Shown in pieces: positions 1 to 7,504 of a stretch of DNA of 35,803 bases. Position numbers and translations under genes: made by a program. This DNA comes from Poindextera sp035295705 (lineage in GTDB: Bacteria; Pseudomonadota; Alphaproteobacteria; Caulobacterales; Caulobacteraceae): the NCBI GenBank assembly GCA_035295705.1, contig DATGIN010000063.1, positions 1-35,803 on the forward strand, read 5' to 3'. Position 1 is the stretch's first letter. Each line of letters starts with the position of its first letter. The notes below the pieces were generated by a model that saw only the letters and a program-made list of their open reading frames with translations, was not told the origin of the DNA and ran no database searches.

Positions 1-1
1 C

Positions 2-106
2 GGCGGCGCCATCGACCCGATCGCCACGTACCGCGCGAGCGAGTGGCGGGCGCGCAAGGCCCAGGAGCGCAAGCCCGTCGCGACAGGCCAGGCGGGCATC
101 GTCTGA
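2..106 (+). CDS. C-terminal tail of an unidentified protein (5' truncated)
   Basis: An open frame enters from the left edge and stops at TGA 104-106, giving 34 residues that end in ...ATGQAGIV. The tail is charged and Arg/Lys-rich (WRARKAQERKP). Codon use has the strong G/C third-position bias of the neighbouring genes, which supports real coding. I do not recognise the family from this fragment. The next gene starts 114 bp downstream with its own ribosome binding site, so the two need not be co-transcribed. Confidence 0.5.
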   Translation, partial: GGAIDPIATYRASEWRARKAQERKPVATGQAGIV

Positions 107-220
107 CGATTCCCACGTCGCCGCTGCTCGCGCCCCCAAACGCCCTTCCCGACGAAATTAGCCGGATCGTCGGCGGCGGTTCCGCGTTCCCTCGCGGTCG
201 GCGACCTGCAGGAGGAGCGC

Positions 221-664
221 ATGAGCGAGCCAGTCGCGCAAGTTTCGAAGACTATCAACGCGCCCGCCGAGGCGGTCTGGCGCGCCCTGACGACGCCGGC
301 GAAGCTCAAGACCTTCTTCATGGGCTCGGACGTCGAGAGCGACTGGAGGGTCGGCCACGCGATCCGCTTCCGCGGCGAATACGAGGGAAAGGCCTACGAA
401 GACCACGGGGAAATCCGCTCGTTCGAGCCGGAGAAGCGCTTGGCCTTCTCGCACTTCAGCCCGCTGACCGGCGCCGAGGACGCGCCGGAGAACTACAACC
501 TCATCACCATCGACCTGCGGCCGGAAGGCGCTAGCACCGAAGTCACGCTCACACAGTCGAAGCTCGTAGGCGATCCGAGCGATGCCGACCTGAAGCAACG
601 CGAACGCTTCGCCAGCACTTGGTCTCACGTGCTCGATGGCCTCGAAAATGCGGCGCGGGCCTAG
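221..664 (+). CDS. AHSA1/SRPBCC-domain protein
   Basis: A 147-aa single-domain protein with the START-like helix-grip fold of the activator-of-Hsp90-ATPase (AHSA1) group. The N-terminus has the family opening (V-x-KTINAPAEAVWRALTTP), followed by a G(H)xIRFRGEYEG strand region and a C-terminal amphipathic helix (RERFASTWSHVLDGLENAA). Bacterial members are small cytoplasmic proteins that bind hydrophobic ligands, and most lack an assigned function. A GGAGGAG ribosome binding site lies just before the ATG. It appears monocistronic; about 180 bp separate it from the next gene. Family assignment is firm, but no substrate can be inferred. Confidence 0.88.
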   Translation: MSEPVAQVSKTINAPAEAVWRALTTPAKLKTFFMGSDVESDWRVGHAIRFRGEYEGKAYEDHGEIRSFEPEKRLAFSHFSPLTGAEDAPENYNLITIDLRPEGASTEVTLTQSKLVGDPSDADLKQRERFASTWSHVLDGLENAARA

Positions 665-776
665 CGCGAACGGAACAGGAATATTCGAGCGAAAGCTCCG
701 CCGTCGGCGGCGTGAAGACGCCATGAATACAACCGGTTACCGCTGCTGTTCAGGTGCATGAACGACGCTTGAACAG

Positions 777-797
777 ACAGGTTCAGCACAGGTTCAG
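777..797 (+). repeat. tandem 10-bp direct repeat upstream of a secreted-protein gene
   Basis: The 10-mer ACAGGTTCAG occurs at 777-786 and again at 788-797, an 11-bp period of about one helical turn. A further GTTCAG lies at 748-753, and the inverted form TGAAC is at 759-763 and 770-774. The cluster is 49-98 bp before the ATG at 846. Same-face tandem half-sites are typical of OmpR/PhoB-class response-regulator boxes. That this is such a box is inference, and no regulator is identified. Confidence 0.45.
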
Positions 798-845
798 GCC
801 CACGTTGGTCCAATGCGCTCCAAGGCTGGGTGAAGGAGGAGGAAA

Positions 846-1118
846 ATGAAGAAACTCATGCTCGCCGCGGCGGGGGCCGTTGGACTGGCTTCGGCGGCTA
901 TCGCCGCGACGCCGGCGGCCGCGCAGCCGCTGCCGCTGATCAAGGCCGACTACTACTGCGGCCCTGGCTGGCACTTGAACTATTGGGACCACTGCGTGCC
1001 GAACCGCTACGGCTACTACTATGGCGGCCCGACCTTCGTGTTTGGCTTCGGCCCGCGCGTCGGCTTCGGCTTCCATGAACGCGGCTTCGGTTTCCGCGGC
1101 CACTTCCGCCATCGCTAG
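846..1118 (+). CDS. small secreted Gly/aromatic-rich protein (CGPGxH...CxPN motif)
   Basis: A 90-aa protein. Residues 1-26 form a signal peptide (MKKL start, Ala-rich core, AAAQ cleavage region). The mature part has two cysteines (C38, C50) in a CGPGWH...DHCVPN block that resembles the small GCG_CRPN-type secreted proteins of alphaproteobacteria. A tail rich in Gly, Phe, Tyr and Arg follows (YGYYYGGP, FGFGPRVGFGF, HRHR-like end). A strong AAGGAGGAGG ribosome binding site precedes the ATG. Location is probably the periplasm or cell surface; function is unknown. The two Cys could form a disulphide. The upstream tandem repeat suggests inducible expression. Confidence 0.75.
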   Translation: MKKLMLAAAGAVGLASAAIAATPAAAQPLPLIKADYYCGPGWHLNYWDHCVPNRYGYYYGGPTFVFGFGPRVGFGFHERGFGFRGHFRHR

Positions 1119-1126
1119 CGGGGCCA

Positions 1127-1157
1127 GCCCTCTCCGCCCGGACCGGGCGGGGAGGGC
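1127..1157. terminator. bidirectional hairpin terminator between convergent genes
   Basis: A near-perfect inverted repeat: a 15-nt arm at 1127-1141 and its complement at 1143-1157, with one G-T wobble and a tight loop. It is almost entirely G+C. It lies between the stop of the secreted-protein gene (1118, plus) and the stop of rhaD (1179, minus), where a shared terminator is expected. There is no clear U-run, so intrinsic termination is likely but not proven. Confidence 0.65.
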
Positions 1158-1178
1158 GCCGCTGCGCCGGCGCGAGGT

Positions 1179-3290
1179 CTACCGGGTGAACGCCTGGGCG
1201 TTGCCCGCATCGACGTTGATGATGTTGCCGGTCGACTTAGACGACCGGTCGGAGGCGAACCAGGCGACGGCTTCGGCGACGTCTTCCGGATAGACGCTGC
1301 GCTTCAGCAAACTCCGCTCGCGGTAGACCGCCTCCAGTTCGTCGGGGTCGGCCTTGTGCTGCTGCGCCCGCTCAGCCCGCCAAGGCCCCTGCCAGATGCG
1401 AGAGCCCTGCAGCACCGCGTCCGGGTTCACGACGTTGACGCGAACGCCGAGGGGCGCGCACTCGACCGCCAGAAGGCGGGCCAGATGCAGCTCGGAGGCC
1501 TTCGCCGCGCCATACGCCGCCGCGCCGGGAGAGGCGGCGAGCGCGTTCTTCGAGCCGACGAACACCAGCGAGCCGCCCAGATCCTGCGCCTTGAGGAGCC
1601 TGACCGCATCGCGGCTGACCAGGAAGTAGCCGGTCGCCAGGATGTCGATGTTCCGCCGCCAGACCTCCAGGCTTGTGTCCTCGATCGGCGCGGCCGAGGC
1701 GATTCCAGCGTTGGAAACGCAGATGTCGAGGCCGCCGAACGCAAGCGCGATCTCGTCGTACAGCTCGGCCACGGCGTCTTCGGCGGTGACGTCGACCCAC
1801 TGCGCCCTGACCACGTCCGGGCCGAAGGCCTCGCGCAACATCTCGGCGGCTGTGGCGAGCGCGTCGCGGTCGATATCGCAGATCATGACGCAGGCGCCGT
1901 CCGCCAGCAGCCGGCGCGCGGTCGCCGCGCCTATACCGCCCGCGCCGCCGGTGATCACCGCGATCCGTCCGGCCAGCGGTTTCGCGGCGGGCAGGCGGCG
2001 GAGCTTGGCCTCTTCCAGCGCCCAATACTCGATGTCGAACGCTTCCTGCTCGGGCAGCCCCTGGTAGGTGGACACGCGGCTCGCCTCGCGCATCACGTTG
2101 ATCGCGTTCGTGTAGAACTCTGCGGCCACTCGCGCCGCGGCTTTGTCGGCCGCGAAGGCGATCATGCCCACGCCGGGGACCAGGCAGATGACCGGGTTCG
2201 CGTCGCGCATGTCCGGCGACTGCGGCCGCCGCCGCCGGTCGTAATAGGCCGCATAACGCGCGCGGTAGGCCTCGACGGCGGGGCCGGCCCGGTCGAGCAG
2301 CACTTGGGCGGCCTCGCGCGCCGGATCGAACGGCAGCACGAGCGGCCAGATCTTGGTGCGCAGGAAATGGTCGGGGCACGAGGTCCCGATCGCGGCGAGC
2401 GCCTCGAGCTTTTCCGACCCGACGAATTCGAGCACTGCGGGCCCGTCGTCGAAGTGAGCCACCTTCCGAAGCTCGCCGGAAACCAGGCCGCGCAGGCGCG
2501 GCATGAGGCGCGCTGCGATAGCGCGCCTCTCGGCGGCTGGCGGCGCCGAGACGAGGACGCGTCCGAACGGCGCCGCGCCGCGATCGCGCCCAGCGAACCA
2601 GGCGATGGCGCGATTGATGACGTCCAGGGTCGTTTCGTAAACCTCGCGGTCGCTGTCGCCCCAGGTGAACAGGCCATGCGCCTCCAGGATCGCTCCTCTG
2701 GCGTGTGGATGTGCGCGCGCGAACGCGGCCAGGCGCACGCCGAGCTCGAAGCCGGGGCGGATCCACGGCAACCAGCCGATGTCGCCGCCATAGATCTCGC
2801 GCGCGATGGCCTCGCCGTCGGCAGCCGCGGCGATGGCGACCACCGCGTCCGGGTGCACGTGATCGGCGCAGCGCCGGTCGATCAGAGCATGCAAGGGCGT
2901 GTCGATCGAGGGCGCGCGGCCATTCAGGCCGAAAATGCAGTGCGGATATAGGCCGACCATGTCGTCCTCGTGCTCCGGGCCGCAGTAGAGCGCTTCGAGG
3001 GATTTCAGCCGCGCGAGCGACAGGGTGGCGAACCCATCCAGATCCATCGAGGCCAAGTCGCCGCCGGATCCCTTGACCCACAGCACATCAACCGGTTTGC
3101 CCGTCAGCGGGTCGGGCATGGCGATCTTGGACGAGGTGTTGCCCCCGCCGAAATTGGTGATGCGCTTGTCCGAGCCCAGAAGGTGCGAGCGGTAGAGCAG
3201 CCGCGCCTCGTCTGTCAGCGTGCGGGCGTGGTCGTCGTCCCACTGGTTGGGTAGGAGTGCTGAGCCGACGACGTCGGTCTGGCCATCCAT
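1179..3290 (-). CDS. rhaD: bifunctional rhamnulose-1-phosphate aldolase / L-lactaldehyde dehydrogenase
   Basis: A 703-aa two-domain fusion. The N-terminal class II aldolase half carries NFGGGNTSSK, VKGSGGDLASM, the zinc-type HVHPDA stretch and EAHGLFTWGD. The C-terminal half is a short-chain dehydrogenase with TGGAGGIG for NAD binding, NAG, a catalytic-type Ser in VGSKNA and AYGAAKA (YxxxK). In this family rhamnulose-1-phosphate is split to DHAP and L-lactaldehyde, and the latter is oxidised to lactate. I chose the ATG at 3290 because AGGAG lies 11 nt upstream and LLPNQWDD follows soon after. An in-frame ATG at 3353 (724 aa) has no visible ribosome binding site. Divergent from the esterase-rhaM pair. 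Rhamnose isomerase and kinase are not in the window. Confidence 0.9.
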   Translation of the reverse strand: MDGQTDVVGSALLPNQWDDDHARTLTDEARLLYRSHLLGSDKRITNFGGGNTSSKIAMPDPLTGKPVDVLWVKGSGGDLASMDLDGFATLSLARLKSLEALYCGPEHEDDMVGLYPHCIFGLNGRAPSIDTPLHALIDRRCADHVHPDAVVAIAAAADGEAIAREIYGGDIGWLPWIRPGFELGVRLAAFARAHPHARGAILEAHGLFTWGDSDREVYETTLDVINRAIAWFAGRDRGAAPFGRVLVSAPPAAERRAIAARLMPRLRGLVSGELRKVAHFDDGPAVLEFVGSEKLEALAAIGTSCPDHFLRTKIWPLVLPFDPAREAAQVLLDRAGPAVEAYRARYAAYYDRRRRPQSPDMRDANPVICLVPGVGMIAFAADKAAARVAAEFYTNAINVMREASRVSTYQGLPEQEAFDIEYWALEEAKLRRLPAAKPLAGRIAVITGGAGGIGAATARRLLADGACVMICDIDRDALATAAEMLREAFGPDVVRAQWVDVTAEDAVAELYDEIALAFGGLDICVSNAGIASAAPIEDTSLEVWRRNIDILATGYFLVSRDAVRLLKAQDLGGSLVFVGSKNALAASPGAAAYGAAKASELHLARLLAVECAPLGVRVNVVNPDAVLQGSRIWQGPWRAERAQQHKADPDELEAVYRERSLLKRSVYPEDVAEAVAWFASDRSSKSTGNIINVDAGNAQAFTR

Positions 3291-3348
3291 GTGGGCGACA
3301 ACTCCTGGGTGCGTTCCGCCGACGGTGGCCGCGAAACGGTCGCTTTCA

Positions 3349-3370
3349 ATCATGATCGTGCAGAATCATG
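3349..3370. promoter_or_regulatory. candidate operator: ATCATG direct repeat in the rhaD/esterase divergent region
   Basis: ATCATG occurs at 3349-3354 and 3365-3370, a 16-bp period. It sits in the 169-bp gap between the preferred rhaD start (3290, minus) and the preferred esterase start (3460, plus). DeoR-family regulators often bind spaced repeats, and a DeoR-type gene lies in the same island. The pairing is inference. The site overlaps the alternative upstream rhaD start codon. Confidence 0.25.
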
Positions 3371-3459
3371 CAAGAACCATCGCGACGCACCGTCGGCCCC
3401 GATGCTAGATGACACGGGATGGGGCGCCTGGGCCCCACGGCAGCGGATTCAGGCGGCAT

Positions 3460-4617
3460 ATGGGCGGCGTCGTCGAGCGGTTTCCGGTTCAAGGTCAGTG
3501 CGATGCGCGGTTCGAGGGCGTGCGTGCGGCGTTCGCCGCCAACTTCGCCCGCGGCGCCGACGTAGGCGCATCCGTCGCGCTGACCCTCGACGGCGAAACA
3601 GTGGTCGATCTGTGGGGCGGCGCGCGCGATGCGGCCAAGACTCGCGCCTGGACGCCCGACACGATCGTCGCAGTCGCCTCGACCACCAAGACGGCGACGG
3701 CGCTCTCGGCGCTGCTGCTGGCCGATCGCGGGGAGCTGGACGTCGATGCGCCGGTCGCGCGCTATTGGCCGGAGTTCGCCGGCGCCGGCAAGGCAGGCGT
3801 GCTCGTCCGCCACTGTCTCGGCCACACCGCTGGGTTGCCGGGCTGGGAGCCGCGGCTGACGGCGCTCGAGGACCTGTACGACTGGGAGAAGTGCACGGCG
3901 ATCCTGGCGGCGCAGGCGCCCTGGTGGGAGCCGGGAACAGCCTCGGGCTACCATGGGCTGACGCAGGGCTACCTGGTTGGCGAGGTGATCCGACGCATCA
4001 CCGGCCAGACGGTCGGAACGTTCTTCCGCGAGCAGATCGCCGAACCGCTGGGCGCGGAGTTCCATATCGGCGTCAGGCCGGAGTTCTTCGACCGAATCGG
4101 GGAGTCCATCCCGCCCGACGTTCCCGAGCAGCCGGCCACGACCGCGCCTGGCAGCATCACGATGCGCATCCATGACAACCCGCCGATCCCACGGGAACGC
4201 TGGGGCGAGGAGGCTTGGCTGCGGGCGGAGATCCCTGCCGGCAACGGGTTCGCCAACGCGCGCGGCGTGGCGCGCATCTCGACGCTCCTGGCGTGCGAGG
4301 GCGCCGCGAACGGCAAGCAGCTCATGTCGCCGCAGGGCGCCGAGCGGGTCTTCTATCGCCAGTCGGATGGTCCCGACCTCGGCTTCCTGGCGCCGGTCAG
4401 CTGGGGCCTGGGATACGCGCTTTCGTTGCTTGGGATGGACTTCCACGGACGCAAGGTGTGCTTCTGGGGCGGCTCCGGCGGCTCGCTGATCGTGGTCGAT
4501 ACCGAAGCGCGAATGACCCTCGCCTATGTCATGAACAAGCTTGAAGGCAGCCCGTTCGGCGATCCACGCAACGCCGCCATCCTGCGCGCAGCCTACGCCG
4601 GCCTGGGCATCCGATGA
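3460..4617 (+). CDS. serine hydrolase, beta-lactamase/class C esterase family
   Basis: A 385-aa penicillin-binding-protein-like hydrolase without signal peptide. The SxxK catalytic motif is STTK (S74, K77), the second motif is a Tyr in SGYHGL (Y164), and a glycine-rich C-terminal motif (WGGSGGS) stands where KTG/HTG would be. Family members are carboxylesterases or transferases, often EstB-like, rather than true beta-lactamases. ATG 3460 is preferred (AGGCGG just upstream); an ATG at 3409 has no ribosome binding site. The stop overlaps the rhaM start (ATGA), so the two are translationally coupled. A role in deacylating rhamnose-containing substrates is inference. Confidence 0.85.
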   Translation: MGGVVERFPVQGQCDARFEGVRAAFAANFARGADVGASVALTLDGETVVDLWGGARDAAKTRAWTPDTIVAVASTTKTATALSALLLADRGELDVDAPVARYWPEFAGAGKAGVLVRHCLGHTAGLPGWEPRLTALEDLYDWEKCTAILAAQAPWWEPGTASGYHGLTQGYLVGEVIRRITGQTVGTFFREQIAEPLGAEFHIGVRPEFFDRIGESIPPDVPEQPATTAPGSITMRIHDNPPIPRERWGEEAWLRAEIPAGNGFANARGVARISTLLACEGAANGKQLMSPQGAERVFYRQSDGPDLGFLAPVSWGLGYALSLLGMDFHGRKVCFWGGSGGSLIVVDTEARMTLAYVMNKLEGSPFGDPRNAAILRAAYAGLGIR

Positions 4618-4961
4618 GCCCGCGGCGCGTCGCCGATGCGACCGAGACGCTCGCCTTCCGTATGCGGCTGAACCCGGGCGAGGCCGCCGAGTACAAGCGC
4701 CGCCACGACGCGATCTGGCCCGAGCTCGTCCGCGCGCTCACCGAGGCCGGCGTCGTCGACTACCGGATCTTCCTCGACGAGGAGACGAACGCGCTCTTCG
4801 CGGTGCTCACGCGCCGCGCCGACCACCGGATGGACGCCCTCCCCGACCAGCCGGTCATGCGGCGCTGGTGGGCGATGATGGCCGACATCATGCAGACCGA
4901 GCCCGACGACTCGCCGACGTCGGCGCCGCTGAGCGAGGTGTTTCGCTTCGCCGCAAGCTGA
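4614..4961 (+). CDS. rhaM: L-rhamnose mutarotase
   Basis: A 115-aa protein of the RhaM/RhaU family, which interconverts the alpha and beta anomers of L-rhamnose before isomerisation. Family hallmarks are clear: YKRRHDAIWPEL with the catalytic-type His (H31), VVDYRIFLDEETNALFAVL with Tyr50, and a paired Trp (W85/W86) in MRRWWAMMADIM. The usual length is about 104 aa, with a short extra N-terminus here. The start overlaps the esterase stop by 4 bp. Its presence opposite the rhaD fusion is the best evidence that the island handles L-rhamnose. Confidence 0.93.
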   Translation: MSPRRVADATETLAFRMRLNPGEAAEYKRRHDAIWPELVRALTEAGVVDYRIFLDEETNALFAVLTRRADHRMDALPDQPVMRRWWAMMADIMQTEPDDSPTSAPLSEVFRFAAS

Positions 4962-5030
4962 GCCGCGTGTTACCTGCGAGCATCGCTTGCGCTCAAACGT
5001 GATCAGAATCGACCACCGTTGCTTTGACGG

Positions 5031-5052
5031 GTGAGTGATATTGTGTACTCAC
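5031..5052. promoter_or_regulatory. candidate operator (GTGAGT-N10-ACTCAC) upstream of the TonB-dependent receptor
   Basis: A perfect 6-bp inverted repeat, GTGAGT at 5031-5036 and ACTCAC at 5047-5052, in an AT-richer stretch of the 165-bp gap before the receptor start at 5127. A TTGACG hexamer at 5024-5029 lies next to it and could be a -35 element, although I see no well-spaced -10. Operator function is inferred from symmetry and position. Confidence 0.35.
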
Positions 5053-5126
5053 TGACAGCATAAGCGCGTCGGCTGGCGCAACAGCGTTTGCTCGCATCCG
5101 GCGCCGCAACAGGGGGACGAAACCAC

Positions 5127-7433
5127 ATGACACTGCGTTCGGCGCGCCTGCACGGCTCGGCTTCTGGCTTGGCTCTGGCGTTGGGGCTGGCGGCGTTCGC
5201 GCCCGCTGCGCTCGCGCAAACCAATGGCAATCCGCCGCCCGCGAATGCCCAGCCGCAGAGCGGCGGCGCGCCGGCGGTCGTCGTCACCGCCGAGCGCCGG
5301 GTCGTGAATCTGCAGGCTGCGCCGATCGCCGCCACCGTCGTCTCCGGCCGCCAGCTGCAACAGCGCGGCGTCTACAACGTCGACCAGCTGCAGTTCATCA
5401 GCCCGTCGCTGACGGTGACCGACTACGGCCTCGGCGAAGATTTCAACATCCGCGGCATCGGCAAGGAGGAGACGAACGTCCAGACGCCGTCTGGCGTGGT
5501 GACCTACCGCGACGGCGTGGCGACCTTCCCCGGCTTCTTCACCCAGGAGCCCTACGTCGATCTGGCTAACGTCGAGGTGCTGCGCGGGCCTCAGGGCACG
5601 TTCGCCGGTCAGAACGCCTCCGGCGGCGCGATCTTCATCACCGAGAACGATCCGAGCTTCTCTGGCCCCGGAGGCAATCTCGAGGCGCAGTACGGCAACT
5701 ACAACGACGTGCGCCTGCGCGCCGTCGTGAACGTTCCGGTGAGTGATACCTTCGCCGTCCGCATCGCCGCCCACGCCGAGCACGAGGACAGCTATTTCAA
5801 GGTGAGCGGGCCACACAGCGGTGATCCGGGACGGCTGCAGGATTTCGACGGCCGCATCAGCTTCCTTTGGACGCCGACGCCCGCGTGGCGGATCAGCTTC
5901 AAGAACGACTTCGTCTACTACGACGACGGCGGTCTGACCGCCTCGGTCCTGCCGATCCCGCCGTCGGGTCCGCCCTACCCGACCTATGCCATCTCGTCCG
6001 GGCTCTACAACACCGTGGACGACGTCCACTCGCTGGGGATTTCCGACTGGAACCGGTCGGTGCTGAACATCGCCTACACCTTCAGCGACGGCATCGTCGC
6101 GAAGCTGATCAGCGGCTATCAGACCGGATACATCGCCTCGATCGCGTCCATAGACGGCACGCTCGCCGGCAACCTGTTTGCGGTGAAGGCGACGGAGAAC
6201 ATCTGGTCCGAGGAGTTCAACCTCGTTTCGCCGGACAAAGGGCCGCTGCGCTGGGTGGCCGGCGCCTACTACCAGAGCGACACGGTGCACATCCCGTTCG
6301 GATTGACCGGCTTCGACATCCACTCGCCGCCGCTCGACATCCTCTTGGACTACACGACGCCGAAGACGACGGAGGCGGTGTTCGGCCAGGTCAGCTATGA
6401 CATCACGCCACAGCTGCAGCTGGTCGGAGGCGCCCGCTACACCCACTCCCAGTTCACGTTGAACGACGTGACGTCGATCCTCTTATTCGGGTTCCCCGGC
6501 GCGGTGTTCGGCTTGCCGCCCGAGCCGGCGCACGCGGTCCAGAACGACGACAAGGTGACCGGCAAGATCGACCTGGACTGGAAGCTGAACGACAACAACT
6601 TCCTCTATGCCTTCGTCGCCACGGGCCACAAACCCGGCGGCATCAACACCACTCCGGTGCCGTTCGGCCCGGGCGCTTTCCCCGTGGTTCCGTTCGCACC
6701 GGAGGATCTGACCGACTACGAGATCGGCTGGAAGCCGACGCTGCTGGACGGCCATCTGCGCGCCCAGTTCGACGCCTTCTACACCACCTACCAGCACTTC
6801 CAGCTCAGCTTCTTCACGCCGTTCGTGGGCGGCGGCGGAGCGCCCGGCCAGTCGATTATCCGCAACGTGCCGGGCACGACGACGATCTGGGGCCTGGAGG
6901 GCCAGGCCGAAGCGGCGCTGGGCCCGTGGTCGTTCGACGTCACGGTCGACTACCTGAACACCAAGCTGGGCTCGAGCAGCCAGCGCCTGGGAGACCCAAG
7001 CGGATTCTTCGAGTCGATCTCCGGCAACCGCATGGTGTACGCGCCCGAGTGGACGTTCAACTTCGGCGTCCAGTACGTCTTCCATCTGGGCGACGACTCC
7101 ACGCTGACGCCGCGGATCGACTATTCGCACCTGTCCGACCAGTGGGCGAGCCCCTTCGAGGGGAACGATCCGACCCTGCCCGCGGCGTTCGACGCGCTGG
7201 AGCGCTATGCCTACCATCTTGCGCCGATCGACGTGCTGAACGCCCAGATCACCTGGGACAAGGCCAAGACCCACATCTCGCTCTATGGGACCAACCTCTT
7301 GGGCGACAAGTACTTCGTGGAGACGGGTCAGACCGGCGCGCCGGTCATTCCGCACGTCGGCGTCGCCTTCGGCCTGTTGCGGCAGGCGGCCCCGCCGCTG
7401 CAGTTCGGAATCCGCGCCTCGCGCGACTTCTAG
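5127..7433 (+). CDS. TonB-dependent outer-membrane receptor
   Basis: A 768-aa receptor. Residues 1-30 are a signal peptide (AALA|QTN). A Pro/Gly-rich linker is followed by VVVTAERR and a plug domain with the typical LRGPQGTFAGQNASGGAIFI block. A long beta-barrel with aromatic strands ends in the outer-membrane signature ...RASRDF with a terminal Phe. These proteins import large or scarce substrates using the TonB/ExbBD proton motive force. ATG 5127 is preferred because AGGGGGA lies upstream; the frame is open further to a TTG at 5088. Sitting between rhaM and the dioxygenase/oxidoreductase/GH3 genes, it probably imports a plant glycoside. The ligand cannot be read from the sequence. Confidence 0.92.
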   Translation: MTLRSARLHGSASGLALALGLAAFAPAALAQTNGNPPPANAQPQSGGAPAVVVTAERRVVNLQAAPIAATVVSGRQLQQRGVYNVDQLQFISPSLTVTDYGLGEDFNIRGIGKEETNVQTPSGVVTYRDGVATFPGFFTQEPYVDLANVEVLRGPQGTFAGQNASGGAIFITENDPSFSGPGGNLEAQYGNYNDVRLRAVVNVPVSDTFAVRIAAHAEHEDSYFKVSGPHSGDPGRLQDFDGRISFLWTPTPAWRISFKNDFVYYDDGGLTASVLPIPPSGPPYPTYAISSGLYNTVDDVHSLGISDWNRSVLNIAYTFSDGIVAKLISGYQTGYIASIASIDGTLAGNLFAVKATENIWSEEFNLVSPDKGPLRWVAGAYYQSDTVHIPFGLTGFDIHSPPLDILLDYTTPKTTEAVFGQVSYDITPQLQLVGGARYTHSQFTLNDVTSILLFGFPGAVFGLPPEPAHAVQNDDKVTGKIDLDWKLNDNNFLYAFVATGHKPGGINTTPVPFGPGAFPVVPFAPEDLTDYEIGWKPTLLDGHLRAQFDAFYTTYQHFQLSFFTPFVGGGGAPGQSIIRNVPGTTTIWGLEGQAEAALGPWSFDVTVDYLNTKLGSSSQRLGDPSGFFESISGNRMVYAPEWTFNFGVQYVFHLGDDSTLTPRIDYSHLSDQWASPFEGNDPTLPAAFDALERYAYHLAPIDVLNAQITWDKAKTHISLYGTNLLGDKYFVETGQTGAPVIPHVGVAFGLLRQAAPPLQFGIRASRDF

Positions 7434-7457
7434 CGCCTCCTTCGGCGTGGCGGATTG

Positions 7458-7477
7458 AGCCCGCGCAGGTGCGGGCT
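7458..7477 (+). terminator. hairpin between receptor and dioxygenase genes
   Basis: AGCCCGC at 7458-7464 pairs with GCGGGCT at 7471-7477 across a 6-nt loop, followed by TAATC. It lies 25 bp after the receptor stop and 27 bp before the next start. It may terminate partially or act as an RNA-processing stem that lets the receptor be expressed more strongly than downstream genes. Confidence 0.45.
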
Positions 7478-7504
7478 TAATCAGGAGCGGAAAGGAGCCA
7501 TCGC

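Noticed and set aside
1356..2951. A 531-codon plus-strand open frame opposite rhaD
   Set aside because: The minus strand encodes a fully conserved aldolase/dehydrogenase fusion; the plus frame shows only low-complexity sequence.
3420..3437. GGGGC/GCCCC hairpin before the esterase
   Set aside because: A 5-6 bp stem is common in DNA this GC-rich, and nothing else supports a function.
5004..5010. Heptamer CAGAATC shared by the receptor upstream region and the rhaD/esterase divergent region (3361-3367)
   Set aside because: Seven bases shared once are within chance expectation, and the flanks differ.
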